Assembly: GCF_009909235.1 (NCBI RefSeq)
Contig: NZ_JAAAPO010000005.1
Coordinates: forward strand, 248,001 to 312,000
Source of the DNA: Novosphingobium ovatum
GTDB lineage: Bacteria > Pseudomonadota > Alphaproteobacteria > Sphingomonadales > Sphingomonadaceae
Length of the DNA stretch: 64,000 bases
Direction of reading: 5' to 3'
Part shown: in pieces, positions 17,923 to 26,408 of the stretch
Position numbering within the stretch: the first letter of the stretch is position 1
Layout: the number at the start of each line of letters is the position of its first letter
Position numbers and translations under genes: made by a program
The notes under the pieces: generated by a model
Told to the model about the DNA's origin: nothing
The model's database searches: none
Seen by the model: only the letters and a program-made list of their open reading frames with translations

Positions 17923-20325
17923 ATGGCCTCTCGCGCCTATCCTCCGGCTGGCGCAAACTGGCGCCTGATCCTGCGCCGCAGCGTGCTGCGCAGCGCCGAG
18001 CTGTTGGGCGCGCTGGTGCTGGTGCTGGTGGCGCTGTTCCTGACGCTCTCGCTGATCACCTATCATCAGGCCGATCCCTCGCCCTCGACGGCGGCGGCAG
18101 GGCCGGTGCAGAACTGGATGGGCCTGCCCGGCGCATGGGTGGCCGAACGCGCGCTGTTCCTGCTGGGGCCGGTGGCCGCGCTGCTGGTGCCGCTGATGCT
18201 GGTGTTTGCGCGGCAATTGTGGCGCATCGCCGATGTCGCGGCCGAACATGACGACGAGGATGAGGAGGCCGGGCCCGAACCGCATTGGCTGCGCCCTTCG
18301 GGCTTGCTGCTGCTGGGGATGGTGCTGCTGGCCGCGGCGCTCAGCTTGGCCTTTGACGAGCATCTGGGCAGCCTGCCGGCGTCAGCTGGCGGGGTGGTTG
18401 GCCTGTTGGGCGCGTGGGTGGTGCATGGGCTGGCCAGCTTTCTGCCCGAAATGCTGCGCGGCTGGGTCTCGTTTGGAGCGGGGATCATCTGTCTGATCGC
18501 GGGCGGGGCGCTGGTCACCAGCGTATTCGCGATTGACTGGATCAGCCTGATCAAGCTGCCGGTGGCGCTGCACCGCCGCCGCAAAGGGGATGTCGCGCAG
18601 GACGCCCCCGCCGCCAAGCCGCGCCGCGCCGCCACGCCCAAGGCGGACAGCGAAGACCTGCCCTTTACCCCGGACGCCCCGCGTTCGGGCGCGCTGGCCA
18701 CGCCCATCAGCAGCGAGGACAACCGCCGCAAACCCGAGATCAGCGATCCCGTGCGCTCGGCCAAGCCCGCCGAACTGGCCAAGCTGGGCAAGCAGGGCGA
18801 CCTGTTCGACGCCTGCGAGCTGCCAAAGCTGGAGCTGTTGGCCGATCCCGCCCCGCATTCGGGCGCCAAGATCGACAAGCTCTCGCTGGAACGCAACGCC
18901 AAGCTGCTGGAAACGGTGCTGGAGGACTTCAACGTCAAGGGCCAGATCACCGGCGTGCGCACCGGCCCGGTCGTCACCAGTTACGAGCTGGAGCCCGCCC
19001 CCGGCATCAAGGCCAGCCGCGTTGTCGGTCTGGCCGATGACATCGCCCGCAACATGAGCGCGATTTCCGCCCGCGTGTCGCCTGTGCCGGGGCGCACGGT
19101 GATGGCCATCGAACTGCCCAATGCCGACCGGCAGATGGTCAGTTTCAAGGAAATGGTCGCCAGCGAGGCCTTTGTCGGCGCCAAGGGCTTACTACCGATG
19201 ATCCTGGGCAAGGATATCGCCGGTGAACCGATCGTTGCCGATCTGGCCACCATGCCGCATTTGCTGGTGGCGGGCACGACCGGGTCGGGCAAGTCGGTGG
19301 GGCTGAACTGCATCCTGCTCTCGCTGCTCTATCGCCTGACGCCGCAGCAGTGCCGGATGATTCTGGTCGATCCCAAGGTGCTGGAACTCAAGTCCTATGA
19401 GGACATCCCTCACCTGTTGTCCCCCGTTGTGACCGAACCGGCCAAGGCGGTGCGCGCGCTGAAATGGGCGGTCGAGGAAATGGAGCGCCGTTATCGCCAG
19501 ATGAGCGAGATCAACGTGCGCAACATCGTCAACTTCAACGAAAAGGTGAAAAGCAACGCCGCCAAGGGCAAGCCGCTGGGCCGCCGCATCTCCATCGGTT
19601 TCGATCCCGACACGGGCGAGGAGCTGTATGAGGACAAGCAGCTGGACTATCAGGTGTTGCCGCTGATCGTGGTGATCGTCGACGAGCTGGCCGACCTGAT
19701 GGTGACGGTGGGCAAGGAGATCGAGGTGTTGATCCAGCGTCTGGCGCAAAAATCACGCGCGGCCGGCATCCACCTGATCATGGCGACGCAGCGCCCATCG
19801 GTCGACGTCATCACCGGCGTGATCAAGGCGAACCTGCCCACGCGCATCAGCTTTGCCGTGACCAGCCGCATCGATTCGCGCACCATTCTGGGCGAACAGG
19901 GCGCCGAACAATTGCTGGGCAAGGGCGACATGCTGTTCAAGCCCTCGTCCGGCCCGATTGTCCGCGTCCACGGCCCCTTTGTCAGCGACGAGGAGGTGGA
20001 GAAGGTGGCCGACCACTGGCGCGCGCAGGGCAAGCCCGATTACGTCGATTCCGTCACCGAGGAACCGGCCGAGGGCTCCTATGGCTTTGATGATCTGGAG
20101 GCCACCGCCAGCGACAACCCCGAAGAGCGCAAGTATATTCAGGCCTGCCACATCGTGTTCGAAAGCCAGAAGGCGTCGACCAGCTGGCTGCAACGCCAGA
20201 TGGGCGTGGGCTATAACACCGCCGCCAAATGGATCGAGCGGATGGAGCAGGACGGACTGGTTGGCCCAGCCAATCACGTCGGCCGCCGCGAAATCTATCG
20301 CGACAAGGACGGCAATCCGCTGTGA
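17923..20325 (+). CDS. ftsK: DNA translocase FtsK
   Basis: FtsK anchors at the division septum and pumps chromosomal DNA toward dif for resolution. The 800-residue protein has four N-terminal membrane helices (about residues 20-190), then a basic/proline linker of about 130 residues, which is short compared with E. coli. The alpha/beta RecA-like motor has Walker A GTTGSGKS at about 451-458 and Walker B LIVVIVDELADLM. A C-terminal winged-helix gamma domain (SWLQRQMGVGYNTAAKWIERM) reads KOPS-type sequences. The start ATG has ACAGGAC upstream. A small gene overlaps its stop. Confidence 0.95.
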   Translation: MASRAYPPAGANWRLILRRSVLRSAELLGALVLVLVALFLTLSLITYHQADPSPSTAAAGPVQNWMGLPGAWVAERALFLLGPVAALLVPLMLVFARQLWRIADVAAEHDDEDEEAGPEPHWLRPSGLLLLGMVLLAAALSLAFDEHLGSLPASAGGVVGLLGAWVVHGLASFLPEMLRGWVSFGAGIICLIAGGALVTSVFAIDWISLIKLPVALHRRRKGDVAQDAPAAKPRRAATPKADSEDLPFTPDAPRSGALATPISSEDNRRKPEISDPVRSAKPAELAKLGKQGDLFDACELPKLELLADPAPHSGAKIDKLSLERNAKLLETVLEDFNVKGQITGVRTGPVVTSYELEPAPGIKASRVVGLADDIARNMSAISARVSPVPGRTVMAIELPNADRQMVSFKEMVASEAFVGAKGLLPMILGKDIAGEPIVADLATMPHLLVAGTTGSGKSVGLNCILLSLLYRLTPQQCRMILVDPKVLELKSYEDIPHLLSPVVTEPAKAVRALKWAVEEMERRYRQMSEINVRNIVNFNEKVKSNAAKGKPLGRRISIGFDPDTGEELYEDKQLDYQVLPLIVVIVDELADLMVTVGKEIEVLIQRLAQKSRAAGIHLIMATQRPSVDVITGVIKANLPTRISFAVTSRIDSRTILGEQGAEQLLGKGDMLFKPSSGPIVRVHGPFVSDEEVEKVADHWRAQGKPDYVDSVTEEPAEGSYGFDDLEATASDNPEERKYIQACHIVFESQKASTSWLQRQMGVGYNTAAKWIERMEQDGLVGPANHVGRREIYRDKDGNPL

Positions 20326-20333
20326 GGGTGGCC

Positions 20334-20660
20334 GTGCGGCATGAAAAGGAAGCGCCCTTTATCGAGCGCATCTTTACCGTGAACGGCTCACCGCTGGCCT
20401 GTCGCTTCTTTCAGCCCGAGGCCGATGGGCGTGACTGGGCCTGCCGCACCGAGATTGACTGGCCCCAAGCCCCGCGCAAGCGCCGCATCATGGGCGTTGA
20501 TCCGGTGCAGGCATTGCTGCTGGCGATGGCCATGGTCCATTGTGACCTGTTGACGGCGCGCGAGGATTTGGGCTGGGATGTGCGGTGGCTGGATGACACC
20601 AGCCTTGGCCTGCCGCTGACGCCAAACCTGCGCGATCTCGATCCACAAGGCTGGCTCTGA
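20334..20660 (+). CDS. small conserved protein resembling DUF6968
   Basis: This is a protein of about 108 residues beginning MRHEKEAPFIERIFTVNG and containing CRTEIDWPQAPRKRRIMGVDPVQALLLAMAMVHCDLL. The pattern resembles DUF6968-type proteins, which have no known function. No signal or membrane segment is seen. GTG codons at 20322 (overlapping the ftsK stop as GTGA), 20328 and 20334 are possible starts. I chose 20334 because GAGG lies six bases upstream. Co-expression with ftsK is likely from position alone. Confidence 0.6.
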   Translation: MRHEKEAPFIERIFTVNGSPLACRFFQPEADGRDWACRTEIDWPQAPRKRRIMGVDPVQALLLAMAMVHCDLLTAREDLGWDVRWLDDTSLGLPLTPNLRDLDPQGWL

Positions 20661-20831
20661 CCGCGCGTCACGCAACTTATCCCCATGCTGCGGCTGCGAA
20701 AGGCGATGAACCGTTGTTCAGCCACGATGGGTGCCCTGCCCGCCACTTTATTGTTGAGGTGTGTCCCCCTAAACACACTTTCACCAAGACCGAGCGAACA
20801 ACGCCCGGCAGGCAATGACAGGACTTTCTCG

Positions 20832-21341
20832 GTGTTTCGCAACAATCGCAACGGTTTCGGTATCATGGCGCGCATTTCGGCGCTGGTTCTGACGGTCGCT
20901 GCGATGGTGCTGACCCCGGTCGCTTCCCAGGCTGGCGTGCTGCAATGCGCCCCCTATGCCCGTCAGGTTTCCGGTATTCAGCTGTTTGGCGCCGCTGCAA
21001 CGTGGTGGGGCCAGGCCGCTGGGCAATATGGCCGTGGCCAGACCCCGCGCGTTGGTGCTGTGCTGGCCTTCCGCGCCACCGGCTCGATGCGTTCGGGCCA
21101 TGTCGCCACGGTGTCCAAGGTGCTGGATGACCGCCGCGTGATCCTGAACCACGCCAACTGGTCGGGCCCCGGCATGATCGAGCGTAGCGCCATGGCCGAA
21201 GACGTCTCGCCCAACGGTGACTGGACGCAGGTGCGCGTCTATTACGCCCCGATTGGCAAGCTGGGCCTGCGCGCTTCGCCCACCTATGGCTTTATCTATG
21301 GCCACGGGATGCCGGGTGCGGATATCGCGCTGAACGATTGA
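20832..21341 (+). CDS. exported CHAP-domain protein (putative cell-wall amidase)
   Basis: This is a 169-residue exported protein with a single CHAP (NlpC/P60-like) domain. The signal peptide runs to about residue 34 (VASQA). The catalytic cysteine is in QCAPYAR (Cys39), the histidine in SGHVATV (His90) and a third polar residue in ILNHANW. Such enzymes cut peptide bonds or amides in peptidoglycan. The GTG at 20832 was preferred over the ATG at 20865 because AGGA lies eight bases upstream and the signal peptide then has a proper basic N-region. It is followed by a terminator. Confidence 0.82.
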   Translation: MFRNNRNGFGIMARISALVLTVAAMVLTPVASQAGVLQCAPYARQVSGIQLFGAAATWWGQAAGQYGRGQTPRVGAVLAFRATGSMRSGHVATVSKVLDDRRVILNHANWSGPGMIERSAMAEDVSPNGDWTQVRVYYAPIGKLGLRASPTYGFIYGHGMPGADIALND

Positions 21342-21384
21342 TCCCCCACCACTGACCGGCCGGAACATGGCTTCCGGCTCGATG

Positions 21385-21413
21385 GGCTCCGCCAGATTGG
21401 CCGGGGCCTTTTT
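21385..21413 (+). terminator. rho-independent terminator of CHAP gene
   Basis: The stem GGCTCC-GCCA / TGGC-C-GGGGCC (21385-21394 with 21398-21408) has one bulged C and a three-base loop, and five Ts follow. It lies 44 bases downstream of the CHAP gene stop. Confidence 0.75.
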
Positions 21414-21637
21414 CGTATGCGCGCGGGCTGGGCTTGGCGGGCGGGCAAAGATGATGCGCCAACCACGGACCGATGACGCATTGCCGAACACGCAAAGGTC
21501 AAATGTCGGATTCATACAATAAATCGGAAAGCGCACACAAGCCGCACGAAGCGGGCAACATTTACTTTCAAACGCTATCAACAGTTTTGATTTTGCCTTA
21601 AAATCCGCACGAATCGAGTCATGATAGTGGGGGCAAA

Positions 21638-22579
21638 ATGCGCAAATTGACTATGATATTCGGGGCAATCCCGATGCTTTTCCTTTCCAGTCAATCTCTT
21701 GCGCAAGGTGGTGGCGGACGCAAACCCATCGTCGCCGTGTCCGAGATCGAAGATCCGGCCGGTTCGGGCCAGTCGGCCGCGCTGACCCAGATGATCCTGA
21801 CCGCGATCGCCGGCACGCAAAAGTTCACGACGCTGGAACGCGGGCAGATGAATCAGCTGTTGCAGGAACAGGCCCGCGCCAAATCGGGGCTGGTCACCAG
21901 CCGCACGCCGGGCAAGACGGGCGGCTTTCAGGGCGCGGACTATCTGATCTATGGCACGATCACCACGCTCTCGGCGTCCAAACAGTCGGACTTTGGCGCG
22001 ACGCTGGGTCTGGCGCTGGGGGCCAGCATGGTGGGCGCGCGCGGGCCCACGACCAACTGCTATGGCGGCAAGGTGACGCTGTCGATCGACATCCGCATCA
22101 CCGATGGCGCCACCGGCCAGATCCGTTACGTCAAACGCATCGACGAAATGCAGAAGGCAGGCACGCTGTGCGGTGAAGGCGTGCCGCAGGTGAACGCCAC
22201 GGCGCTGCTGCGCACGGCCGCGGACAAGATCGCCTCGGGGCTGGTGACATCGGTCTATCCGATGATGGTGGCCGCCGCGCAGGGGGATGGCACGATCATC
22301 ATCAACTATGGCGAAGGCACGGTGAAGATGGGCGACCAGCTGAGCGTGTTCAAACCCGGCATGGATGTGGTGGACCCTGCCACAGGCGCCCGTCTGGGCA
22401 GCACCGAGGAGGTGATGGGCATCGTGCAGGTGACCGACGTCCAGACCAGCTTTTCCAAGGCCAATCCGGTCGCTGGCCTGTCCACCCCGCCCGAACCAAA
22501 GTGGATCCTGCGCCCCACGACCGACGCCGACCGTCAGCGTTTCCAGCCCAGCCGCCGCCGCCGCAGTTCAGGAGAATAA
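21638..22579 (+). CDS. exported CsgG-domain protein with FlgT-like C-terminus
   Basis: This is a 313-residue exported protein. After a signal peptide (cleavage near SLAQ/GG, residue 23) comes a CsgG-type domain: IVAVSEIED, LTQMILTAIAGTQKFTTLERGQMNQLLQEQ and ADYLIYGTIT. A second module, from about residue 205, reads IIINYGEGTVKMGDQLSVFKPG followed by DPATGARLG and IVQVTDVQ. This resembles the C-terminal domain of flagellar assembly protein T. There is no lipobox cysteine, unlike true CsgG. No curli subunit genes are nearby, so curli secretion is not implied. It is 3 bases upstream of a structurally similar gene. Confidence 0.75.
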   Translation: MRKLTMIFGAIPMLFLSSQSLAQGGGGRKPIVAVSEIEDPAGSGQSAALTQMILTAIAGTQKFTTLERGQMNQLLQEQARAKSGLVTSRTPGKTGGFQGADYLIYGTITTLSASKQSDFGATLGLALGASMVGARGPTTNCYGGKVTLSIDIRITDGATGQIRYVKRIDEMQKAGTLCGEGVPQVNATALLRTAADKIASGLVTSVYPMMVAAAQGDGTIIINYGEGTVKMGDQLSVFKPGMDVVDPATGARLGSTEEVMGIVQVTDVQTSFSKANPVAGLSTPPEPKWILRPTTDADRQRFQPSRRRRSSGE

Positions 22580-22582
22580 GCC

Positions 22583-23518
22583 ATGCCGCATTCATGGAAG
22601 AGCGCGCTGTATAGCGCCTGCGCCGGCGCGGTGATGCTGTTGCCGGCAGGCGCGCAGGCCCAGCCGCGCACCGCGATCGCCGTGGCGCAAATCGCCAGCG
22701 CCCAGACCTGCACGGTCTATCAGGGGATCATCGCGCGCAGCGATTCCTTTGCCGCCAGCCGCTCCAGCGGGGCGGTGACGGCATGGGGGGCGGCCGGTTC
22801 GTCGGCCTCGGTCGCGGCCAGCTCCAGCAGCTTTGCCACCTATTTCGTCAAGGACTGCACCCGTCAGTTCGAAGGCATCCGCACCGCGATGGAGGCGGCC
22901 CTTTCCTCGTCAGGCACGGTGGCGGTGGGGCCGGGCGGCTATGTCCTGCGTGGCCGGATGGAAAGCGTGGCCACGACAGGCGGCGGCTATAGCGAGCGGT
23001 CGGTGACCGGGCGCACCTATGGCGCGACCAGTCAGGGCCTGCTGGTAACGTTCAACGTGACAGTGGCCGACCGGGCGGGCCGCATCGTGTTTGGCGCGCC
23101 GGTAACGACGCAGATCGACACCGCTTCGGCGATGGTGGTCAATGGCACCACGGTGGCGGGCGGCATGTCGGGCGATGGCGTCTATGGCGTGTTGCAACGT
23201 CAGGTGGCGATGATCGCCGCGCGCAAGGTGGCGTTCCATTTCCGCCCGATGGTGGTGGTGACAAACAGCGGGCGTCAGATTCAGCTGAACTATGGCGGCC
23301 CGCTGCTGGAGGTGGGGACGCTGTTGACGGTGACCAGCCCGGACGGTGGCGCCTCGGTGCGCTATCGGGTGACATCGACCAGCGAACGCAGCGCGCTGGC
23401 CGAACCGATCGGCGGAGGCGATGAAGGCCGCATTACGCCCGGCAGCCGCGCCATGGTGATCGAGGCCACCGATCCGGCCGCCAGCATGGGCGGGATGGAG
23501 CGAGTCGAACTGCCATAA
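22583..23518 (+). CDS. exported protein with FlgT-like C-terminus, partner of CsgG-like gene
   Basis: This is a 311-residue exported protein (signal peptide to about residue 26, AQAQ) that I cannot assign to a named family. Its layout parallels the preceding gene: an N-terminal AVAQIASAQT strand and a central serine/alanine/glycine-rich segment. A C-terminal module (IQLNYGGPLLEVGTLLTVTSPDG, then TSTSERSALAEPIGG) looks like the same FlgT-type domain. Two cysteines (in AQTCTVYQ and KDCTRQF) could form a disulfide. It follows the CsgG-like gene after 3 bases, so the two are one operon. A divergent duplicate or a heteromeric partner is an inference. Confidence 0.65.
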   Translation: MPHSWKSALYSACAGAVMLLPAGAQAQPRTAIAVAQIASAQTCTVYQGIIARSDSFAASRSSGAVTAWGAAGSSASVAASSSSFATYFVKDCTRQFEGIRTAMEAALSSSGTVAVGPGGYVLRGRMESVATTGGGYSERSVTGRTYGATSQGLLVTFNVTVADRAGRIVFGAPVTTQIDTASAMVVNGTTVAGGMSGDGVYGVLQRQVAMIAARKVAFHFRPMVVVTNSGRQIQLNYGGPLLEVGTLLTVTSPDGGASVRYRVTSTSERSALAEPIGGGDEGRITPGSRAMVIEATDPAASMGGMERVELP

Positions 23519-23538
23519 TATTGCTATCATTTACAACA

Positions 23539-23570
23539 AAAGGGCGGTGCCGGATGGTGCCGCCCTTTTT
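23539..23570 (+). terminator. terminator of the CsgG-like operon
   Basis: Arms AAAGGGCGG and CCGCCCTTT (23539-23547 with 23560-23568) are followed by a T-run. It lies 20 bases after the stop and just before the convergent thioesterase stop. Confidence 0.8.
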
Positions 23571-23573
23571 GCC

Positions 23574-23993
23574 TCATGCCTCGGGCGGCAGGAAGGGCGC
23601 GGCGACCTCGGCCGGGATGCGGGACAGACGGCCCGTGGCCAGTTCAATCATCGCCCATGTGGTGCGCGCCGAAACGATCACCTTGCCCGGCGTGCCATCG
23701 GCGGCAATCGCGCGAAAATCCACACGGCGGTCGAACCGGGCGCCCTTTGGCCCCTCGGGGATAAAGGTTTCGGCCAGCACCTGATCGCCCTGCCGCACAT
23801 TCCCTTTGTAATCAATCTCATGCCGGGTGACGACCCAGGCATAGGCGGCCACATGCGCGGGCGCGGCGTCGCGTTCCCAATGCGTCGTGGCGATCGCCTC
23901 CATCCATTGCACCCACACGGCGTTGTTCACATGCCCCATCACATCGATATGTTCCGGGCCCGCGGTAAAGGTATGGGTGAAACTATTGGCCAT
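23574..23993 (-). CDS. acyl-CoA thioesterase, hotdog fold (YbgC/FadM type)
   Basis: This is a 139-residue single hotdog-domain thioesterase. The segment HIDVMGHVNNAVWVQWMEAI carries the catalytic Asp-x3-H-N-N-x4 pattern of 4-hydroxybenzoyl-CoA/FadM thioesterases. It would hydrolyse acyl- or aryl-CoA thioesters in the cytoplasm; the substrate is unknown. It is convergent with the CsgG-like operon. Confidence 0.88.
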   Translation of the reverse strand: MANSFTHTFTAGPEHIDVMGHVNNAVWVQWMEAIATTHWERDAAPAHVAAYAWVVTRHEIDYKGNVRQGDQVLAETFIPEGPKGARFDRRVDFRAIAADGTPGKVIVSARTTWAMIELATGRLSRIPAEVAAPFLPPEA

Positions 23994-24038
23994 GGCGCGA
24001 TTTTGGGCCGGTATGGGACGAAGGCAAGCGGAAACATG

Positions 24039-24075
24039 CCTCCGGCGGACAAAGGGTCTTAACCCTTTGCAATCC
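24039..24075 (+). repeat. REP-like palindromic repeat, left arm
   Basis: This 37-base unit (CCTCCGGCGG... AAAGGG...CCCTTTGCAATCC) contains its own hairpin AAAGGGT/ACCCTTT. It is repeated in inverted orientation at 24191-24227 with two differing blocks. Together with the 115-base spacer it forms a BIME-like element between the thioesterase and oligopeptidase B genes. Confidence 0.75.
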
Positions 24076-24190
24076 TATATCTTTCCGGGTTGCGCCATGC
24101 CCGCCCCCCTGCGCAAGGCCGATGCGCCGCAGGCTTTAAAACCGCTTCGCGGAAAGGCTGGCATCGCGTGCGGGGCGCTACCCATTCATG

Positions 24191-24227
24191 GGATTGCAAA
24201 GGGCCCCCGCCCTTTACCCGCCGGAGG
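24191..24227 (-). repeat. REP-like palindromic repeat, right arm
   Basis: This is the inverted copy of the unit at 24039-24075. On the minus strand it reads CCTCCGGCGG, then AAAGGGC, a four-G loop, GCCCTTT and GCAATCC. It lies 16 bases after the oligopeptidase B stop and may act as its transcript-end hairpin. Confidence 0.75.
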
Positions 24228-24242
24228 CCCTACCCCCTGCCC

Positions 24243-26336
24243 TTACCCGGTCACCCCCAACTGCCACAGGATAAAGGCAAACTCCTCCGCCGTTTCGGTC
24301 AAGCTTTCAAAGCGGCCCGATTTGCCGCCGTGCCCTGCGCCCATATTGGTTTTCAGGATCAAAGGGTTGCTGTCGGTCTTCAGCTCGCGCAGGCGGGCCA
24401 CCCATTTGGCCGGCTCCCAATAGGTCACGCGCGGATCGTTCAGCCCCGCCGTCACCATCAGCGGCGGGTAATCCTGCGCCCGCACCTGATCATAGGGGCT
24501 GTACGAGGCGATCAGTTCAAACGCGCCCCTGTCCTCGATCGGGTTGCCCCATTCGGGCCATTCACCCGGCGTCAGCGGCAGGCTTTCGTCCAGCATGGTG
24601 TTCAGCACATCGACAAACGGCACATGCGCCACCACCGCGCCCCACAGATCGGGATCGGAATTGATCACCGCACCCATCAACTCGCCACCCGCCGATCCGC
24701 CGCTGATGCTGATGCGGCCCTCAGCGGTGAACCCACGCGCCACCAGCCCGCGCGCGACATCGACGAAATCGTTGAAAGTATTGGTACGCGCCTCACGCTT
24801 GCCAGCCTTGTACCATGCCCGGCCCAGATCATCGCCACCGCGAATATGGGCGATGGCATAGGCAAAGCCGCGATCCACCAACGACAGCCGAGAAGTGGAA
24901 AAGCCCGGCCCGATCGCAATGCCATAGGCGCCATAGCCATAGAGGTGCAGCGGGCCGCCCTCGCCGCCGTTAATCGCCGCGCGGTCCTTGCGCCACACCA
25001 CCGAGACCGGCACCAGCGTGCCATCGCGCGCCGGGATCTCCAGCCGGGCGGTGTCATACAGGCTGGCGTCATAGCCGCAGGGAATTTCCTGTGTTTTCAG
25101 CAATTCCAGCCGCCCATCGGCCACGAAATAGTCATAGACGCTGGCCGGGCTGACCATGCTTTCATAACTCACCCGCAGCCGGTCGACCGCCCATTCGGGA
25201 TTGTCGGCCAGCCCCGCCTCATAGCTCGCCTCGGGGAAGAGGATAGGTTCGATCCGGGTGGGGTCGTCGTAATAGCGCACCTCCACCCGGTCCAGCCCGC
25301 GCACCCGCCCCTCGATCACGTAAAAATCGCGGAACAGGTCAAAGCCGGTCAGGTAGAAATCATCGCTGCCCTCGATCAGGCTGGTCCAGTTGCCCGGATC
25401 GGCCACTGGCGCGCTGGCCAGCCGGAAGTTTTCATGCGTGTCATTGGCGTGGATATACAGCACGCCGTCACGCTCATCGACGTCATATTCCACGCCCTCA
25501 ACCCGTTCGCGCACCAGAATGGGCGTGGCCAGCGGATCATTGGCGGGGATCAGGCGGACCTCGCTCGTCTCGTGGTCGCTGGTCGACAGGATCAGCCATT
25601 TCTCGTTGGCCGACAGCGCCGAGCCCACGCGAAAGCCCTCGTCATCCTCGTGATACAGCTCAACATCGTCGGCCACCGGCGTGCCCAGCCAGTGCAGGCG
25701 GGCATTGTCGGTGCGCCAATTCTCGTTCGCCAGCGAATAGACCAGCCCCCGGTCGCCCGCGACCCACACCAGCGAGGACAGCGTCCCCTCGATCACGTCA
25801 GGCAACATCTCGCCGGTGGCGATCACCTTGATCCGGGCGGTGAACCGTTCCGAACCGTTATCGTCCACGCTCCACGCCAGCAACCGCCCGTCCGCCGACA
25901 CCGAAATCGCGCCAAGGCGGAAATATTCATGCCCCTGCGCCAGCGCCACCTCGTCCAGAATCAGTTCGTCCGGGCCTCCGTCAACGGGCTTGCGCCACCA
26001 TTTCTTGTATTCGGCGCCCTCCTCATACTCGATCCAGTACAGGTGGTCGCCGTCCTTCTGGGGGACGCTCTTGTCCGCTTCCTTGATCCGGGCGCGCATT
26101 TCCTTGAACAAAGCGTCGATGCGGTCCTGTTGCCCGGCCATATGCGCGGCAAACCACGCGTTCTCCGCCTCCAGATGGGCCAGCACCTCGGCGTCCGTCA
26201 CCTCGGGATAGGCGGGGTCGCGCAGCCAGGCATAATCGTCCTGCACGGTGATGCCGTGGTGGGTGAAACTGTGGGCACGCTTTGCCGCGCGGGGCGGATG
26301 GGCGGGAATGGCGGCGGTGTGGGTGGCGTTGGACAT
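24243..26336 (-). CDS. ptrB: oligopeptidase B-type S9 peptidase
   Basis: This is a cytoplasmic prolyl-oligopeptidase-family serine peptidase, about 697 residues, that cuts short peptides after basic residues. An N-terminal WLRDPAYPEV-type cap entry and a seven-bladed propeller precede the C-terminal hydrolase domain. The catalytic triad lies in GGSAGG (Ser about 548), NDPRV (Asp) and GHGGKSG (His). The GYGAYG motif of the oxyanion region is present. The ATG at 26336 is preferred over one at 26345; neither has a clear ribosome binding site. It is divergent from pepP. Confidence 0.93.
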   Translation of the reverse strand: MSNATHTAAIPAHPPRAAKRAHSFTHHGITVQDDYAWLRDPAYPEVTDAEVLAHLEAENAWFAAHMAGQQDRIDALFKEMRARIKEADKSVPQKDGDHLYWIEYEEGAEYKKWWRKPVDGGPDELILDEVALAQGHEYFRLGAISVSADGRLLAWSVDDNGSERFTARIKVIATGEMLPDVIEGTLSSLVWVAGDRGLVYSLANENWRTDNARLHWLGTPVADDVELYHEDDEGFRVGSALSANEKWLILSTSDHETSEVRLIPANDPLATPILVRERVEGVEYDVDERDGVLYIHANDTHENFRLASAPVADPGNWTSLIEGSDDFYLTGFDLFRDFYVIEGRVRGLDRVEVRYYDDPTRIEPILFPEASYEAGLADNPEWAVDRLRVSYESMVSPASVYDYFVADGRLELLKTQEIPCGYDASLYDTARLEIPARDGTLVPVSVVWRKDRAAINGGEGGPLHLYGYGAYGIAIGPGFSTSRLSLVDRGFAYAIAHIRGGDDLGRAWYKAGKREARTNTFNDFVDVARGLVARGFTAEGRISISGGSAGGELMGAVINSDPDLWGAVVAHVPFVDVLNTMLDESLPLTPGEWPEWGNPIEDRGAFELIASYSPYDQVRAQDYPPLMVTAGLNDPRVTYWEPAKWVARLRELKTDSNPLILKTNMGAGHGGKSGRFESLTETAEEFAFILWQLGVTG

Positions 26337-26408
26337 AAACCGCATCTATGTTGCCCAGCCCGCCCCCGCAAGCGACTGTGGCGCGGGAATGAAGGAAAGC
26401 GCGTCCCG

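Noticed and set aside
20759..20778. GTGTGT/ACACAC hairpin in the leader of the CHAP gene
   Set aside because: It has only six base pairs and nothing ties it to a known regulatory RNA. It was noted but is not strong enough to list.
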